Source of the DNA: Aquibium oceanicum
Lineage (GTDB): Bacteria; Pseudomonadota; Alphaproteobacteria; Rhizobiales; Rhizobiaceae
Assembly (NCBI RefSeq): GCF_001889605.1
Contig: NZ_CP018171.1
Coordinates: 2,316,501 to 2,380,500, forward strand
Reading direction: 5' to 3'
DNA length: 64,000 bases
The notes beneath the pieces were generated by a model, which saw nothing but the letters and a program-made list of their open reading frames with translations, did not search any database and was not told the origin of the DNA. A program made the position numbers and the translations under genes. This document shows, piece after piece, positions 17,671 through 25,205 of the stretch. How positions within the stretch are numbered: position 1 is the stretch's first letter; every line of letters begins with the position of its first letter.

Positions 17671-18542
17671 GACAGTGCGTCCTCGACGATTTTGTCGAAG
17701 TCCGGCGCCAGATAGGCGAGGTCTTCCTCGTCCTTGACGAGTACGCCGATGGCGCGGCGGAAGGCTTCGGGCCAAGGGCTGCCGCCTTTTTCCAGTACGG
17801 TGGCGGCATTGGCCCATTCGATCGCCTCGGAGATGCCCGGCGGCTTGGCGAGCGGCCGGGCGCGAATGTCGCGCACCGCGCGCGCGACGGCCCGGGCCGT
17901 CGCCTCGGCGACGTCGCCGGCGCGGAGCGCGATGATGCGGGCCTCGCGCTCGGCGTCGGGATAGCCGATCCAGTGGTACACGCAGCGCCGGCGCAGCGCC
18001 TCGGCCAGGTCGCGGGTGCGGTTGGAGGTGAGGATGACGACCGGACGCGCGGCGGCGGCGAGCGTGCCGCGCTCGGGGATGGTGATCTGGAAGTCCGACA
18101 GGAATTCCAGCAACAGCGCCTCGAACTCGTGGTCGCTGCGGTCGATCTCGTCGACCAGAAGCACGCTCGCATCGGGCTTGCGCAGCACCTTAAGCAGCGG
18201 CCGTTCGATCAGGAAACGGTCGTCGTAGATGTCGATCTCGTGCTCGCCCGCCTGCCGGATGGCGAGAAGCTGGCGCTGGTAGTTCCATTCGTAGAGTGCA
18301 TGCGCGGCGTCGATGCCCTCGTAGCACTGGAGACGGACCAGCTCGGACCCGAGCATGCGGGCGATCACCTTGGCAGCTTCCGTCTTGCCGACACCGGGCG
18401 CGCCTTCGAGAAGCAGCGGCTTGCCGAGGCGTATGGCGAGGAAGATGGCGGTGGCGAGGCCTTCGTCGGCGACGTAGCGCTGCTCCGCCAGGCTTTCGGC
18501 GACGGCTTCGGGGGAGGGAGCGATGGATTCGATGCGGCTCAT
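17667..18542 (-). CDS. MoxR-family AAA+ ATPase (CoxD-like)
   Basis: A 291-residue AAA+ ATPase. Walker A is GAPGVGKT (residues 47-54), Walker B is VLLVDEIDRSD, and sensor 1 is VILTSNRTRDL. Size and order next to a VWA gene match CoxD-CoxE pairs. MoxR ATPases are chaperones that remodel or metallate partner enzymes. Its stop overlaps the VWA start, so the two are translationally coupled. It is separated from the Mo subunit genes by about 250 bp holding an inverted repeat. Confidence 0.92.
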   Translation of the reverse strand: MSRIESIAPSPEAVAESLAEQRYVADEGLATAIFLAIRLGKPLLLEGAPGVGKTEAAKVIARMLGSELVRLQCYEGIDAAHALYEWNYQRQLLAIRQAGEHEIDIYDDRFLIERPLLKVLRKPDASVLLVDEIDRSDHEFEALLLEFLSDFQITIPERGTLAAAARPVVILTSNRTRDLAEALRRRCVYHWIGYPDAEREARIIALRAGDVAEATARAVARAVRDIRARPLAKPPGISEAIEWANAATVLEKGGSPWPEAFRRAIGVLVKDEEDLAYLAPDFDKIVEDALS

Positions 18543-18559
18543 CTGGCGCGGACGCCGCC

Positions 18560-18740
18560 GAATCCCCCTCCCCCTTGAGGGGAGGGGTTAGGGGTGGGGG
18601 TCGGCAGCGCACCGGCCAGGATCGGCTGCACGTCGTCGGAGCAAACCTCGCAGGCAATCGCGCGGCAGTACCCCCACCCCTGCCGGGGCGAGCCGCTTGT
18701 CTCGCCCGTCCTTCGGACCCCCTCAAGGGAGAGGGGGGCG
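18560..18740. repeat. Large imperfect inverted repeat between Mo-subunit and MoxR genes
   Basis: A GC-rich block near 18563-18600 (CCCTCCCCCTTGAGGGGAGG then GGGGTGGGGGT) recurs in reverse orientation near 18670-18735 (ACCCCCACCCCTGCCGGGG and CCCCCTCAAGGGAGAGGGGG). The two arms flank about 70 bp. This resembles rhizobial intergenic palindromic elements and could form a strong hairpin in the message between the two operon halves. Confidence 0.65.
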
Positions 18741-18795
18741 GGACCACCTCGCCCAGAGGGCCGCAAAAGGGAAACAACTTGTAACAAAATCGCTC

Positions 18796-19803
18796 CTAAA
18801 CCGCCGCCCGCTGTTCCTTCAGCGCCCGCAGGATGCGTTCGGGCGTGATCGGCAGTGTATCGACGCGCACGCCGACGGCGTCGAAGATGGCGTTGGCGAC
18901 GGCGGGGATCTGGGGGTTGGCGCACATCTCGCCGGGGCCTTTGGCGCCGTAGGGGCCGTCGGCGGAGGGGCGTTCGAGAACGATGATCTCGGTCTCGGCG
19001 AGGTCGCCGGGGCCGGGCATCAGGTACTGGTTGAAGTCGGTGCCGCCATGGTCGCGCGCGGGATAGTAGGGCTCCGTGGTCTCGTAGAGCGCATGCGAAA
19101 TGCCCATCCAGGAGCCGCCGACGAGCTGCTGCTCGACCATTTTCGGGTTGAGCGCCCGGCCGATCTCAAACACGTTCTTCACCGTCAGCACCGTGACTTC
19201 ACCCGTCTCGTCGTCGACGTCCACTTCCGCCACCGTGCAGGCGTGGGCGTAGCAGGTCGACGGCTTCATCGCGCCGGTCTCGGTCTCGGGATAGGAGCGC
19301 GGGATCAAAAACATGCCGCGGCCGGAGATCGAGCGGCCGTGCCTGAAGTGGGCCGCGAGCGCGGTGTCGAAGATCGAGATCGACTTCTGCGGCGCGCCCT
19401 TGACGTGGATCCCGCCGGCGCCGTCGAGTTCGAGGTCGGACGCGTCGACCTCCAGTTCCTCGGCAGCCACCTCCAGCATCACCTGCCGCGCTTCCGTGGC
19501 CGCCTGGATCACGGCGTTGCCGATGCGGTGTGTGCCGCGCGAGGCGAAGGTGCCCATGCAGTGCGGGCCGGTGTCGGTGTCGGCGGTGTCGATGGTCACC
19601 TGCTCGGCCGACACGCCGATGGTCTCGGCGCAGATCTGCGCCATCACCTGCTTCAGGCCCTGGCCGAGATCGACCGAGGAGAGCGTCACCATGAAGTTGC
19701 CGGTCGGCGTCGAGTGGACCAGCGCCTGGCTGGGATCGCCGCCGAGGTTCATGCCGGTCGGATAGTTGACCGCCGCCACGCCGCGGCCGCGCCGGATCGC
19801 CAT
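18796..19803 (-). CDS. Molybdenum hydroxylase large subunit, C-terminal half (Mo domain II)
   Basis: A 335-residue protein matching the second molybdopterin-binding domain of xanthine dehydrogenase family large subunits. It starts MAIRRGRGVAAVNYPTG and contains TVTLSSVDLGQGLKQ-type sequence, NVFEIGRALNP and EQQLVGGSWMGISHALYE. The motif GAKGPGEMCANPQIPAVANA near residue 290 carries the catalytic glutamate. It begins one base after the stop of the first half, with GGGGAG as ribosome-binding site. Split large subunits are known in nicotinate dehydrogenase. It needs the first half to form an active site. Confidence 0.9.
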   Translation of the reverse strand: MAIRRGRGVAAVNYPTGMNLGGDPSQALVHSTPTGNFMVTLSSVDLGQGLKQVMAQICAETIGVSAEQVTIDTADTDTGPHCMGTFASRGTHRIGNAVIQAATEARQVMLEVAAEELEVDASDLELDGAGGIHVKGAPQKSISIFDTALAAHFRHGRSISGRGMFLIPRSYPETETGAMKPSTCYAHACTVAEVDVDDETGEVTVLTVKNVFEIGRALNPKMVEQQLVGGSWMGISHALYETTEPYYPARDHGGTDFNQYLMPGPGDLAETEIIVLERPSADGPYGAKGPGEMCANPQIPAVANAIFDAVGVRVDTLPITPERILRALKEQRAAV

Positions 19804-19804
19804 C

Positions 19805-21172
19805 TCACTTCTCCCCGTAGGACGACATCTGCAGGTACTTTTCGGCGACCGGCCAGTTCGCGGCACGCGAGGCTTCCTGCATGCATTCGATCAGCGCCGC
19901 CCCCTCCGTCGGCTGGCGGTGCGCCTTCATGTCGCCGTCGCGATAGGCGTTGAGGAAGCGGAATTCGAGCGGGTCCATGCCGATCAGCCGCGCCAGCTTG
20001 TCCATCTGAACCTCGAGCGCAAAATCTGCGATGGTGACGCCGAAGCCGCGCATGGCGGAGGAGGGGGTGCGGTTGGTGTAGACGCAGTAGGTGTCGATCC
20101 AGACGTTCGGCACCGTGTAGGGGCCGGGATAGTGCGCCGCGCCTTTCTGAGCGCCGTAAGGCGAGTGGCGCGAATAGGCGCCGGCATCGGTGTAGCCGGT
20201 GACTTTCCGCGCCAGGATGCGGCCGTCCTTCGATATCCCGTCCTTGATGACGATCTTCTCGGCGGCGCGGGCGGAGGAGACCTGCATCTCCTCCTCACGG
20301 CTGTAGACGAAGGAGACCGGCTTGCCCGTCATCTTGGAGGCGAGAATGGCGATCGGCTCGACCGTCACGTCCACCTTGCCGCCGAAGCCGCCGCCCACCG
20401 TGCCGCCGACGAAATGCAGCTTGTGGCCGGGCATCTGGAGGATGATCGAGGTGTTGTCGAGCGTGAAGAACATCGCCTGCGTGTTGGTGTAGCAGGTAAA
20501 GCGGTCATTCCCCTCCGGCACCACGATGCAGCCGGTGGTCTCGGTCGGTGCGTGCTCGATCGGCGAGGACCAGTAGGTCTGTTCGAGGATGTGGTCGGCC
20601 TCGGCAAAGCCCTTCTCGACGTCGCCGAAGCGCACCTTGCGGTGGCTGCCGCTGTCGTAGGTGTAGTAGTTGTTGCCGTGGTACTCGTTGACCAGCGGTG
20701 CGCCGGGCGCCAGCGCCTCGTCGATGTCGAAGACGGCGGGCAGCACCTCGTAGTCTATCCTGACCTTGGCCGCCGCCTCGTTGGCCGCGCGCTCGCTGTC
20801 GGCCAGCACCGCGACCACGGCCTCGCCCTTCCAGCGCACCTTGTCGGCGGCGAGCACCTGCTCGTCCTCCGGGCCGATCTGGATCAGGATCAGGATCGTG
20901 TAGACGTTGTGCGGCACGTCCTTGTGCGTCAGCACCTTCGCCACGCCCGGGTGTTTCTCCGCCTCGGACGTGTCGATGGAGCGGATGCGGGCGTGGTGGT
21001 GCGGGCTGCGGACCATCTTCAAGTGCAGCATGCCGGGGTAGGAACGGTCGGCGAAATAGGCGGTCTTGCCCGTCACGTGGCCGGGCACGTCGGAGCGCTG
21101 CAGGCCCTGGCCGAGCTGCTTCAGGTCGTCCTGCCGCTGATCGGCGAAATAGTCCTTGGCGAGGCGGATCAT
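19805..21172 (-). CDS. Molybdenum hydroxylase large subunit, N-terminal half (Mo domain I)
   Basis: A 455-residue protein. It has the aldehyde oxidase/xanthine dehydrogenase a/b hammerhead domain (VTGKTAYFADRSYPGMLHLK) and the first molybdopterin-binding domain: VGGTVGGGFGGKVDV (about residue 260) and SSAMRGFGV (about 372). The last motif is xanthine-dehydrogenase-like and lacks the active-site Cys of form I CO dehydrogenase. The ATG at 21172 follows AGGAACCGCCG; an ATG at 21196 would overlap the 2Fe-2S gene. It ends in YLQMSSYGEK, where intact homologues continue into domain II. Confidence 0.9.
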   Translation of the reverse strand: MIRLAKDYFADQRQDDLKQLGQGLQRSDVPGHVTGKTAYFADRSYPGMLHLKMVRSPHHHARIRSIDTSEAEKHPGVAKVLTHKDVPHNVYTILILIQIGPEDEQVLAADKVRWKGEAVVAVLADSERAANEAAAKVRIDYEVLPAVFDIDEALAPGAPLVNEYHGNNYYTYDSGSHRKVRFGDVEKGFAEADHILEQTYWSSPIEHAPTETTGCIVVPEGNDRFTCYTNTQAMFFTLDNTSIILQMPGHKLHFVGGTVGGGFGGKVDVTVEPIAILASKMTGKPVSFVYSREEEMQVSSARAAEKIVIKDGISKDGRILARKVTGYTDAGAYSRHSPYGAQKGAAHYPGPYTVPNVWIDTYCVYTNRTPSSAMRGFGVTIADFALEVQMDKLARLIGMDPLEFRFLNAYRDGDMKAHRQPTEGAALIECMQEASRAANWPVAEKYLQMSSYGEK

Positions 21173-21182
21173 CGGCGGTTCC

Positions 21183-21668
21183 TCATGCGGCCACATGCGA
21201 ATTGGCGCGGGCGGCCGACAGCACGGCCTGGATGATCGGCTCGTAGCCGGTGCAGCGGCAGATGTTGCCTGAAATCGCCTCGACCACGTCCTCGCGGCTG
21301 GGGTTGGGGTTTTCGTCGAGCAGCGCCTTGGCCGCCATCAGCATACCGGGCGTGCAGAAGCCGCATTGCGCCGCGAATCCGTCGAGGAAGGCGCGCTGCA
21401 ACGGGTGCATGACGCCGTCCTGCGACAGGCCGGCGGCGGTCGAGACGTCGCGGCCTTCGCAGGTCTCGGCAAGCGTGAGGCAGGAGAGCACCAGGTCTCC
21501 GTCGACCATGACCGAGCAGGCGCCGCATGTGCCCTGATGGCAGCCGCCCTTGGGGGAGGTGTCTCCGTGACGCTCGCGCAGGGCCTTGAGCAGCGTCGCG
21601 CCGCTCTCGACGAATTCGGCCCGCTCCTCGCCGTTGAGCGTGAACTGGACCGGAACCTTCTTTGCCAT
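21183..21668 (-). CDS. Molybdenum hydroxylase 2Fe-2S subunit
   Basis: A 161-residue CoxS-like protein with two [2Fe-2S] clusters. The plant-ferredoxin-type cluster uses Cys43, Cys48, Cys51 and Cys63 (GGCHQGTCGACSVMVDG), and the helical domain uses Cys102, Cys105, Cys137 and Cys139 (QCGFCTPGMLM, NICRCTGY). It passes electrons from the Mo centre to the FAD subunit. It lies 10 bp before the first Mo half-gene and 40 bp after the FAD subunit gene. Confidence 0.96.
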   Translation of the reverse strand: MAKKVPVQFTLNGEERAEFVESGATLLKALRERHGDTSPKGGCHQGTCGACSVMVDGDLVLSCLTLAETCEGRDVSTAAGLSQDGVMHPLQRAFLDGFAAQCGFCTPGMLMAAKALLDENPNPSREDVVEAISGNICRCTGYEPIIQAVLSAARANSHVAA

Positions 21669-21708
21669 TCGTCTCCTCCCTTGCGAAACGGCTCGGTGGA
21701 TATCGGGG

Positions 21709-22503
21709 TCAGGCGAGCATGAGCCGCCGGAAATGCACGGGCAGAACCTCGCCGCGATACCAGGCGCTGGCGACGGCATCGGTAAGCGGCGCGGTGCCCT
21801 CGCCGATGGCCGCGACGGCGTCGGCGATGCCGTCTTCCGTGAGCGTCTTGCCGACGAGCGCCTTCTCCGCCGCGGTCGCGCGCATTGGCCGGTCGCCCAT
21901 GCAGCCGAGCGCGATGCGGGCGGCGCCCACCGTGCCGTCCGCGGCCTCTTCGATGACCGCGGCGATCGAGAGCACCGAGATGCCCTTCGGCTTGACGCGC
22001 GAGACCTTTGCGAAGCGGAACGCATCGGCAGCGGGGAGCTGGAAGCGGACCGATGTCACGATGCCGTCGAACGCGTCGCGGCCGGCTAGGAACTCCTCGA
22101 TCAGCAGTTCGCGGCCGCCGGTATGAACCGTCGCGTCGAGCGCGAGCAGGGCCACGGAAAAATCGCCGTAGGGCGCCGGGGCGAAGAGATTGCCGCCCAC
22201 GGTCGCCATGTTCCGCACCGCCGGCCCGCCGACCGCGCGGGCGGCGCTGGCGATCGTCGACAGTTCCGGGTGGCGGGCGATCTCGGCCATGGTGACGGAA
22301 GCGCCGAGCGTCGCCGTGCCGTCGGCGACAGAGATCTCGCGCAGGCTCCGGTCGGTCGCACGCACGAAGGTCTCGAACGACAGATCGCCCTCGTTGGCGG
22401 CGCGGACGACGAGGGTTCCGCCGCCCATGTAGCGCGCCGCACCGGCCGATAGCGCGGACTGCGCTTCGCCAACGGTCGGGAAACTCTGGAGCGAGAGCGG
22501 CAT
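21709..22503 (-). CDS. Molybdenum hydroxylase FAD-binding subunit
   Basis: A 264-residue CoxM-like protein with the FAD-binding motifs ARYMGGGTLVVRAANEGD and ATVGGNLFAPAPYGDF, then the CO dehydrogenase flavoprotein C-terminal region FAKVSRVKPKGISVLSIAAV and AARIALGCMGDRPMRATAAE. It is the electron-exit subunit. Together with the 2Fe-2S and two Mo-binding polypeptides it would form a four-polypeptide hydroxylase. It lies 11 bp downstream of the SRPBCC gene. Confidence 0.94.
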   Translation of the reverse strand: MPLSLQSFPTVGEAQSALSAGAARYMGGGTLVVRAANEGDLSFETFVRATDRSLREISVADGTATLGASVTMAEIARHPELSTIASAARAVGGPAVRNMATVGGNLFAPAPYGDFSVALLALDATVHTGGRELLIEEFLAGRDAFDGIVTSVRFQLPAADAFRFAKVSRVKPKGISVLSIAAVIEEAADGTVGAARIALGCMGDRPMRATAAEKALVGKTLTEDGIADAVAAIGEGTAPLTDAVASAWYRGEVLPVHFRRLMLA

Positions 22504-22514
22504 GGGACGCCTCC

Positions 22515-22955
22515 TCAGGCCTTGGCGAAATGGCTTTTCAGCGCGTCGAAGCCGCCTTGGAAGACGTTCTGACCCATGCCATTGGCGATGGTTTCCCCTT
22601 CGCCCTCCGGCGCGTCGAAGCTGGAGGTCCAGACGGCGAAGGTCCTGTCGCCGTCGGTCACGCGTTCGAGCTTCAGGGTCGCGGTGTGGTTGGAGATCGG
22701 CGCCGGGTGCTCGATGATCGAATAGGTGACGAGATGGTCGTCGTCCGAGAAGGCGAGGAGCTTCTCCCGGATCGTCGCGCCACTGCCGACCTTGAAGTTG
22801 CGCACGCAGCCGATGTCGGTTGAGGCCTTGCCGCCCTCGATGTGGCTCTCGACCATGCGCGGATGCCAGTCCGGCAGGCCGTTGAAGTCGCGGACGCGGT
22901 CCCAGACCTTCTCGATGGGCGCGTCGATGACGCTGGAGATCGTGATGGACGGCAT
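22515..22955 (-). CDS. SRPBCC (Bet v 1-like) family protein
   Basis: A 146-residue START/Bet v 1-fold protein, beginning MPSITISSVIDAPIEKVWDRVRDF with GLPDWHPRMVESHIEGG, then VTYSIIEHPAPISNHTATL. The fold makes a hydrophobic pocket. CoxG-type SRPBCC proteins accompany many Mo hydroxylases, but this one lacks the hydrophobic C-terminal anchor of CoxG. It is the first gene of the hydroxylase operon and could bind the substrate or help assembly; the role is inferred from context. Confidence 0.85.
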   Translation of the reverse strand: MPSITISSVIDAPIEKVWDRVRDFNGLPDWHPRMVESHIEGGKASTDIGCVRNFKVGSGATIREKLLAFSDDDHLVTYSIIEHPAPISNHTATLKLERVTDGDRTFAVWTSSFDAPEGEGETIANGMGQNVFQGGFDALKSHFAKA

Positions 22956-23055
22956 GGCGGCTCCTCGCGCGATTCAGGGAGCCTCACTCTATTCGGATCG
23001 GGCGGGGCCGCTTATCAATGCGTCTCGGCTGCTTATCGAGGAGTATGAAAAACCG

Positions 23056-23880
23056 TCACGCCGCCACCCGCGCCGCCTCCCGGTAGAGTGTCGGCGGCAC
23101 ACCTGCGTGGTCGCGGAAGAAGCGGGTGAAGTTGCCCTGCGTCGTGAAGCCGAGATGGCAGGCGAGGTCGGTCAGCGATTCCTCCGACCCCTGCAACTGC
23201 CGCAGGGCCTCCTCCATGCGCAACGTGTTCCAGTAGACATTCGGCGTCAGCCTGGTCTCGCGCTTGAACAGCGAGAAGAAGTGCGGGCGCGACAGCCCGA
23301 CGGCGCGCGCCAGTTCGTCGAGGCTCATGCGGGCGGCGAGATTGGCGCGCATCAGCGCGATCGCCTTGCGCACGCGGAAATCCAGATGCCGGTGGCGCGC
23401 GGCCTGATGCAATCCGGAGGATCGCCCGGCCCGCGAAGCCGCGACCAGTCTGTCGATCAGCCGCTCCATCTCGCAGGCCGTCAGATCGAACCGCTCCTCG
23501 CCGCCGGCAAGCTGCTGGAAGAAACCGAGCGCCATTGCGCGCAGTTCGGGCGCGAGCGGAACCGCCGGATGGCGGAAAATCGGAGCACCGACGGGAAGAC
23601 CGAAACGGTCGGCCGCCCAGTCCGGCTCGATGTAGAGCGCCAGGAAAAGACCCGGTTCGCCGCCGGGAAAGCTGTGGCTGTGCGGCTCGAAGGAATTGAT
23701 CCCGACCGCGAAATCGGGTCCCAGCGAAACGCTGCGCGTGCCGACCTGAATGCGGCCCGGTTCGCCGTCGAGCCACATGATGATGTGGCTTTCGGGATGG
23801 GCATGTGTCACCAGATCGCTGGCCGCGTTCAGGAACGAGAAATGCCCGAACCTGCCCCGGTAGAGCCTGATCGCGGTCAT
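23056..23880 (-). CDS. AraC-family transcriptional regulator
   Basis: A 274-residue protein. The N-terminal cupin-like half (about 1-150: THAHPESHIIMWLDGEPGRI, INSFEPHSHSFPGG) should bind a ligand. The C-terminal half has two HTH motifs: MSLDELARAVGLSRPHFFSLFKRE and LTDLACHLGFTTQGNFTRFFRDHAG. The ATG at 23880 follows GGGAGGAAAAC. It is 100 bp upstream of the SRPBCC gene on the same strand, so it is the likely regulator of the Mo-hydroxylase operon. It is divergent from the LacI gene. Confidence 0.92.
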   Translation of the reverse strand: MTAIRLYRGRFGHFSFLNAASDLVTHAHPESHIIMWLDGEPGRIQVGTRSVSLGPDFAVGINSFEPHSHSFPGGEPGLFLALYIEPDWAADRFGLPVGAPIFRHPAVPLAPELRAMALGFFQQLAGGEERFDLTACEMERLIDRLVAASRAGRSSGLHQAARHRHLDFRVRKAIALMRANLAARMSLDELARAVGLSRPHFFSLFKRETRLTPNVYWNTLRMEEALRQLQGSEESLTDLACHLGFTTQGNFTRFFRDHAGVPPTLYREAARVAA

Positions 23881-23993
23881 GTTTTCCTCCCACGAGCCCT
23901 TTGCCGGGCTCTTGAGCGAAGTTTGGTCCGACCAGTTCTCCGCGTCAAGGCAGCGCGTTTCGGGTGCGCGCGGGATCGGATGGGAAACCCGGG

Positions 23994-24011
23994 ATGATTG
24001 ACGTACCTCAC
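23994..24011. promoter_or_regulatory. Imperfect LacI-type operator over the regulator's own promoter
   Basis: ATGATTGACGTACCTCAC matches 14 of 18 positions of the perfect palindrome at 25136-25153. It overlaps a -35 TTGACG (23998-24003) that is 17 bp from a -10-like GATATT (24021-24026). Autoregulation of the LacI gene is inferred. Confidence 0.6.
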
Positions 24012-24049
24012 GCGAGGCCCGATATTCGCCCTCCTGGGAGTGGTTCTTG

Positions 24050-25075
24050 ATGCGTCCGACAGTCAACGACATCGCGAAAGCCGCGGGCGTCAGCCTCGCC
24101 ACGGTCGACCGCGTCCTGAACGCCCGTTCGGGCGTGACGGAAAAGACCGTCCAGCGCGTCAACGCCGCCATCGACCAGCTCGGCTACGTGCGCGACGTGA
24201 CGGCGGCGAACCTCGCGCGGCAGAGACGCTACCGGCTCGCCTTCGTGCTGCCCGAGGCGCCGGAGCTGTTTGTCGCCACCCTGCGCGAGGCGCTGTCGGA
24301 GGCGGGCAGGAGTTCCGCAGCCGACCGCACGGAGATCCGCACCCTGTCGTTTCCCGCCGGCAATCCGCATGCGCTGGTGCGCACGCTGCGCACCCTGAAC
24401 GCCGGTAACACCGACGGCGTCGCGATCTTCGCGCCTGAAACGCCGCACGTCCGCGATGCCATCGCGCGCCTGAAGAGCGACGGGGTGCCGATCGTGGCGC
24501 TCGTTTCGGACCTCCCGAGCACCGGTAGAGACCATTTCGTCGGCATCGACAACATCGCCGGAGGGCGCACGGCCGGGTTCCTTATGGGCAAATTCCATGG
24601 AAAAAGCGGCGGATCCGTGATGGTTCTGGTCAGTTCCATGCAGGCTCGCGACAATGTCGAGCGACGTCTCGGCTTCGACCAGGTGATGGCCGAGAGCTTC
24701 CCCGAGATCGAGGTCCTGCCGTCGCTCGAAAGCCACGACGACGAGGAGATCACCGCCCGGGTCGTCTCGGAAGTTCTCGACGCGCGGCCGGATCTGACCG
24801 GAATCTACTCCGTCGGCCATGGCAGCCGGGCGCTCGTGGAGGTCCTGCGGACCCACCACCGCGCCCGCCAGCTGACCATCGTCGCGCACGAACTGACGAG
24901 CGTCACGCGCGAGGCGCTTAGAAGCGGTGTCATCGATGCAGTGGTCAGCCAGGACGTCGGCCATGTCGTGAGAAGCGCGCTGCGCGTCCTGCGGGCCAAG
25001 AGCGACGGGGTCGGGATCGTTCCGGCGCAGGAACGCATCCGCATCGAGATCGTCGTTCGCGAAAACCTATCCTGA
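24050..25075 (+). CDS. LacI-family transcriptional regulator of the ABC/DAK operon
   Basis: A 341-residue regulator. The N-terminal HTH is TVNDIAKAAGVSLATVDRVLN, with hinge helix and GYVRDVTAANLARQ. The remaining 270 residues form a type I periplasmic-binding-like effector domain (VGIDNIAGGRTAGFLMGKF, VMVLVSSMQARDNVERRLGF). The ATG at 24050 follows GGGAG; the adjacent TTG at 24047 is also in frame. It is divergent from the AraC gene and directly upstream of the transporter operon. Related operators at both promoters suggest it represses both until its sugar-like inducer binds. Confidence 0.92.
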   Translation: MRPTVNDIAKAAGVSLATVDRVLNARSGVTEKTVQRVNAAIDQLGYVRDVTAANLARQRRYRLAFVLPEAPELFVATLREALSEAGRSSAADRTEIRTLSFPAGNPHALVRTLRTLNAGNTDGVAIFAPETPHVRDAIARLKSDGVPIVALVSDLPSTGRDHFVGIDNIAGGRTAGFLMGKFHGKSGGSVMVLVSSMQARDNVERRLGFDQVMAESFPEIEVLPSLESHDDEEITARVVSEVLDARPDLTGIYSVGHGSRALVEVLRTHHRARQLTIVAHELTSVTREALRSGVIDAVVSQDVGHVVRSALRVLRAKSDGVGIVPAQERIRIEIVVRENLS

Positions 25076-25130
25076 TTCCCCGTATCCACTGTCTCTCCAG
25101 GCATGGAAACATTCCCCTGCGGAAACGCGA

Positions 25131-25159
25131 TTGACATGAGGTACGTACCTCATCTAGTC
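25131..25159 (+). promoter_or_regulatory. Promoter of the ABC/DAK operon
   Basis: A consensus -35 TTGACA (25131-25136) is followed 17 bp later by a poor -10 near CTAGTC (25154-25159). The spacer is filled by an operator palindrome. The start codon of the binding protein is at 25206, after GGGAGGA. Confidence 0.55.
25136..25153. promoter_or_regulatory. Perfect 18-bp palindromic operator
   Basis: ATGAGGTACGTACCTCAT is a perfect palindrome with a central CG, the usual form of LacI-family sites. It lies exactly between the -35 and -10 elements of the transport operon, where repressor binding would block RNA polymerase. A 14/18 copy lies before the adjacent LacI gene. Confidence 0.8.
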
Positions 25160-25205
25160 TCCTCTGCGTAGGCGTTGCGTTTGCACCCACTCGGGAGGAT
25201 CCATC

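Noticed and set aside
19805-21196. Start of the first Mo half-gene at 21196
   Set aside because: It would overlap the 2Fe-2S gene by 14 bp and add MWPHEEPP; the ATG at 21172 has a ribosome-binding site and begins the conserved region.
18796-22503. Form I aerobic CO dehydrogenase
   Set aside because: The subunit set and MoxR/VWA genes resemble cox clusters, but the active-site loop is AMRGFG, not the Cys-containing AYxCSFR, and the large subunit is split.
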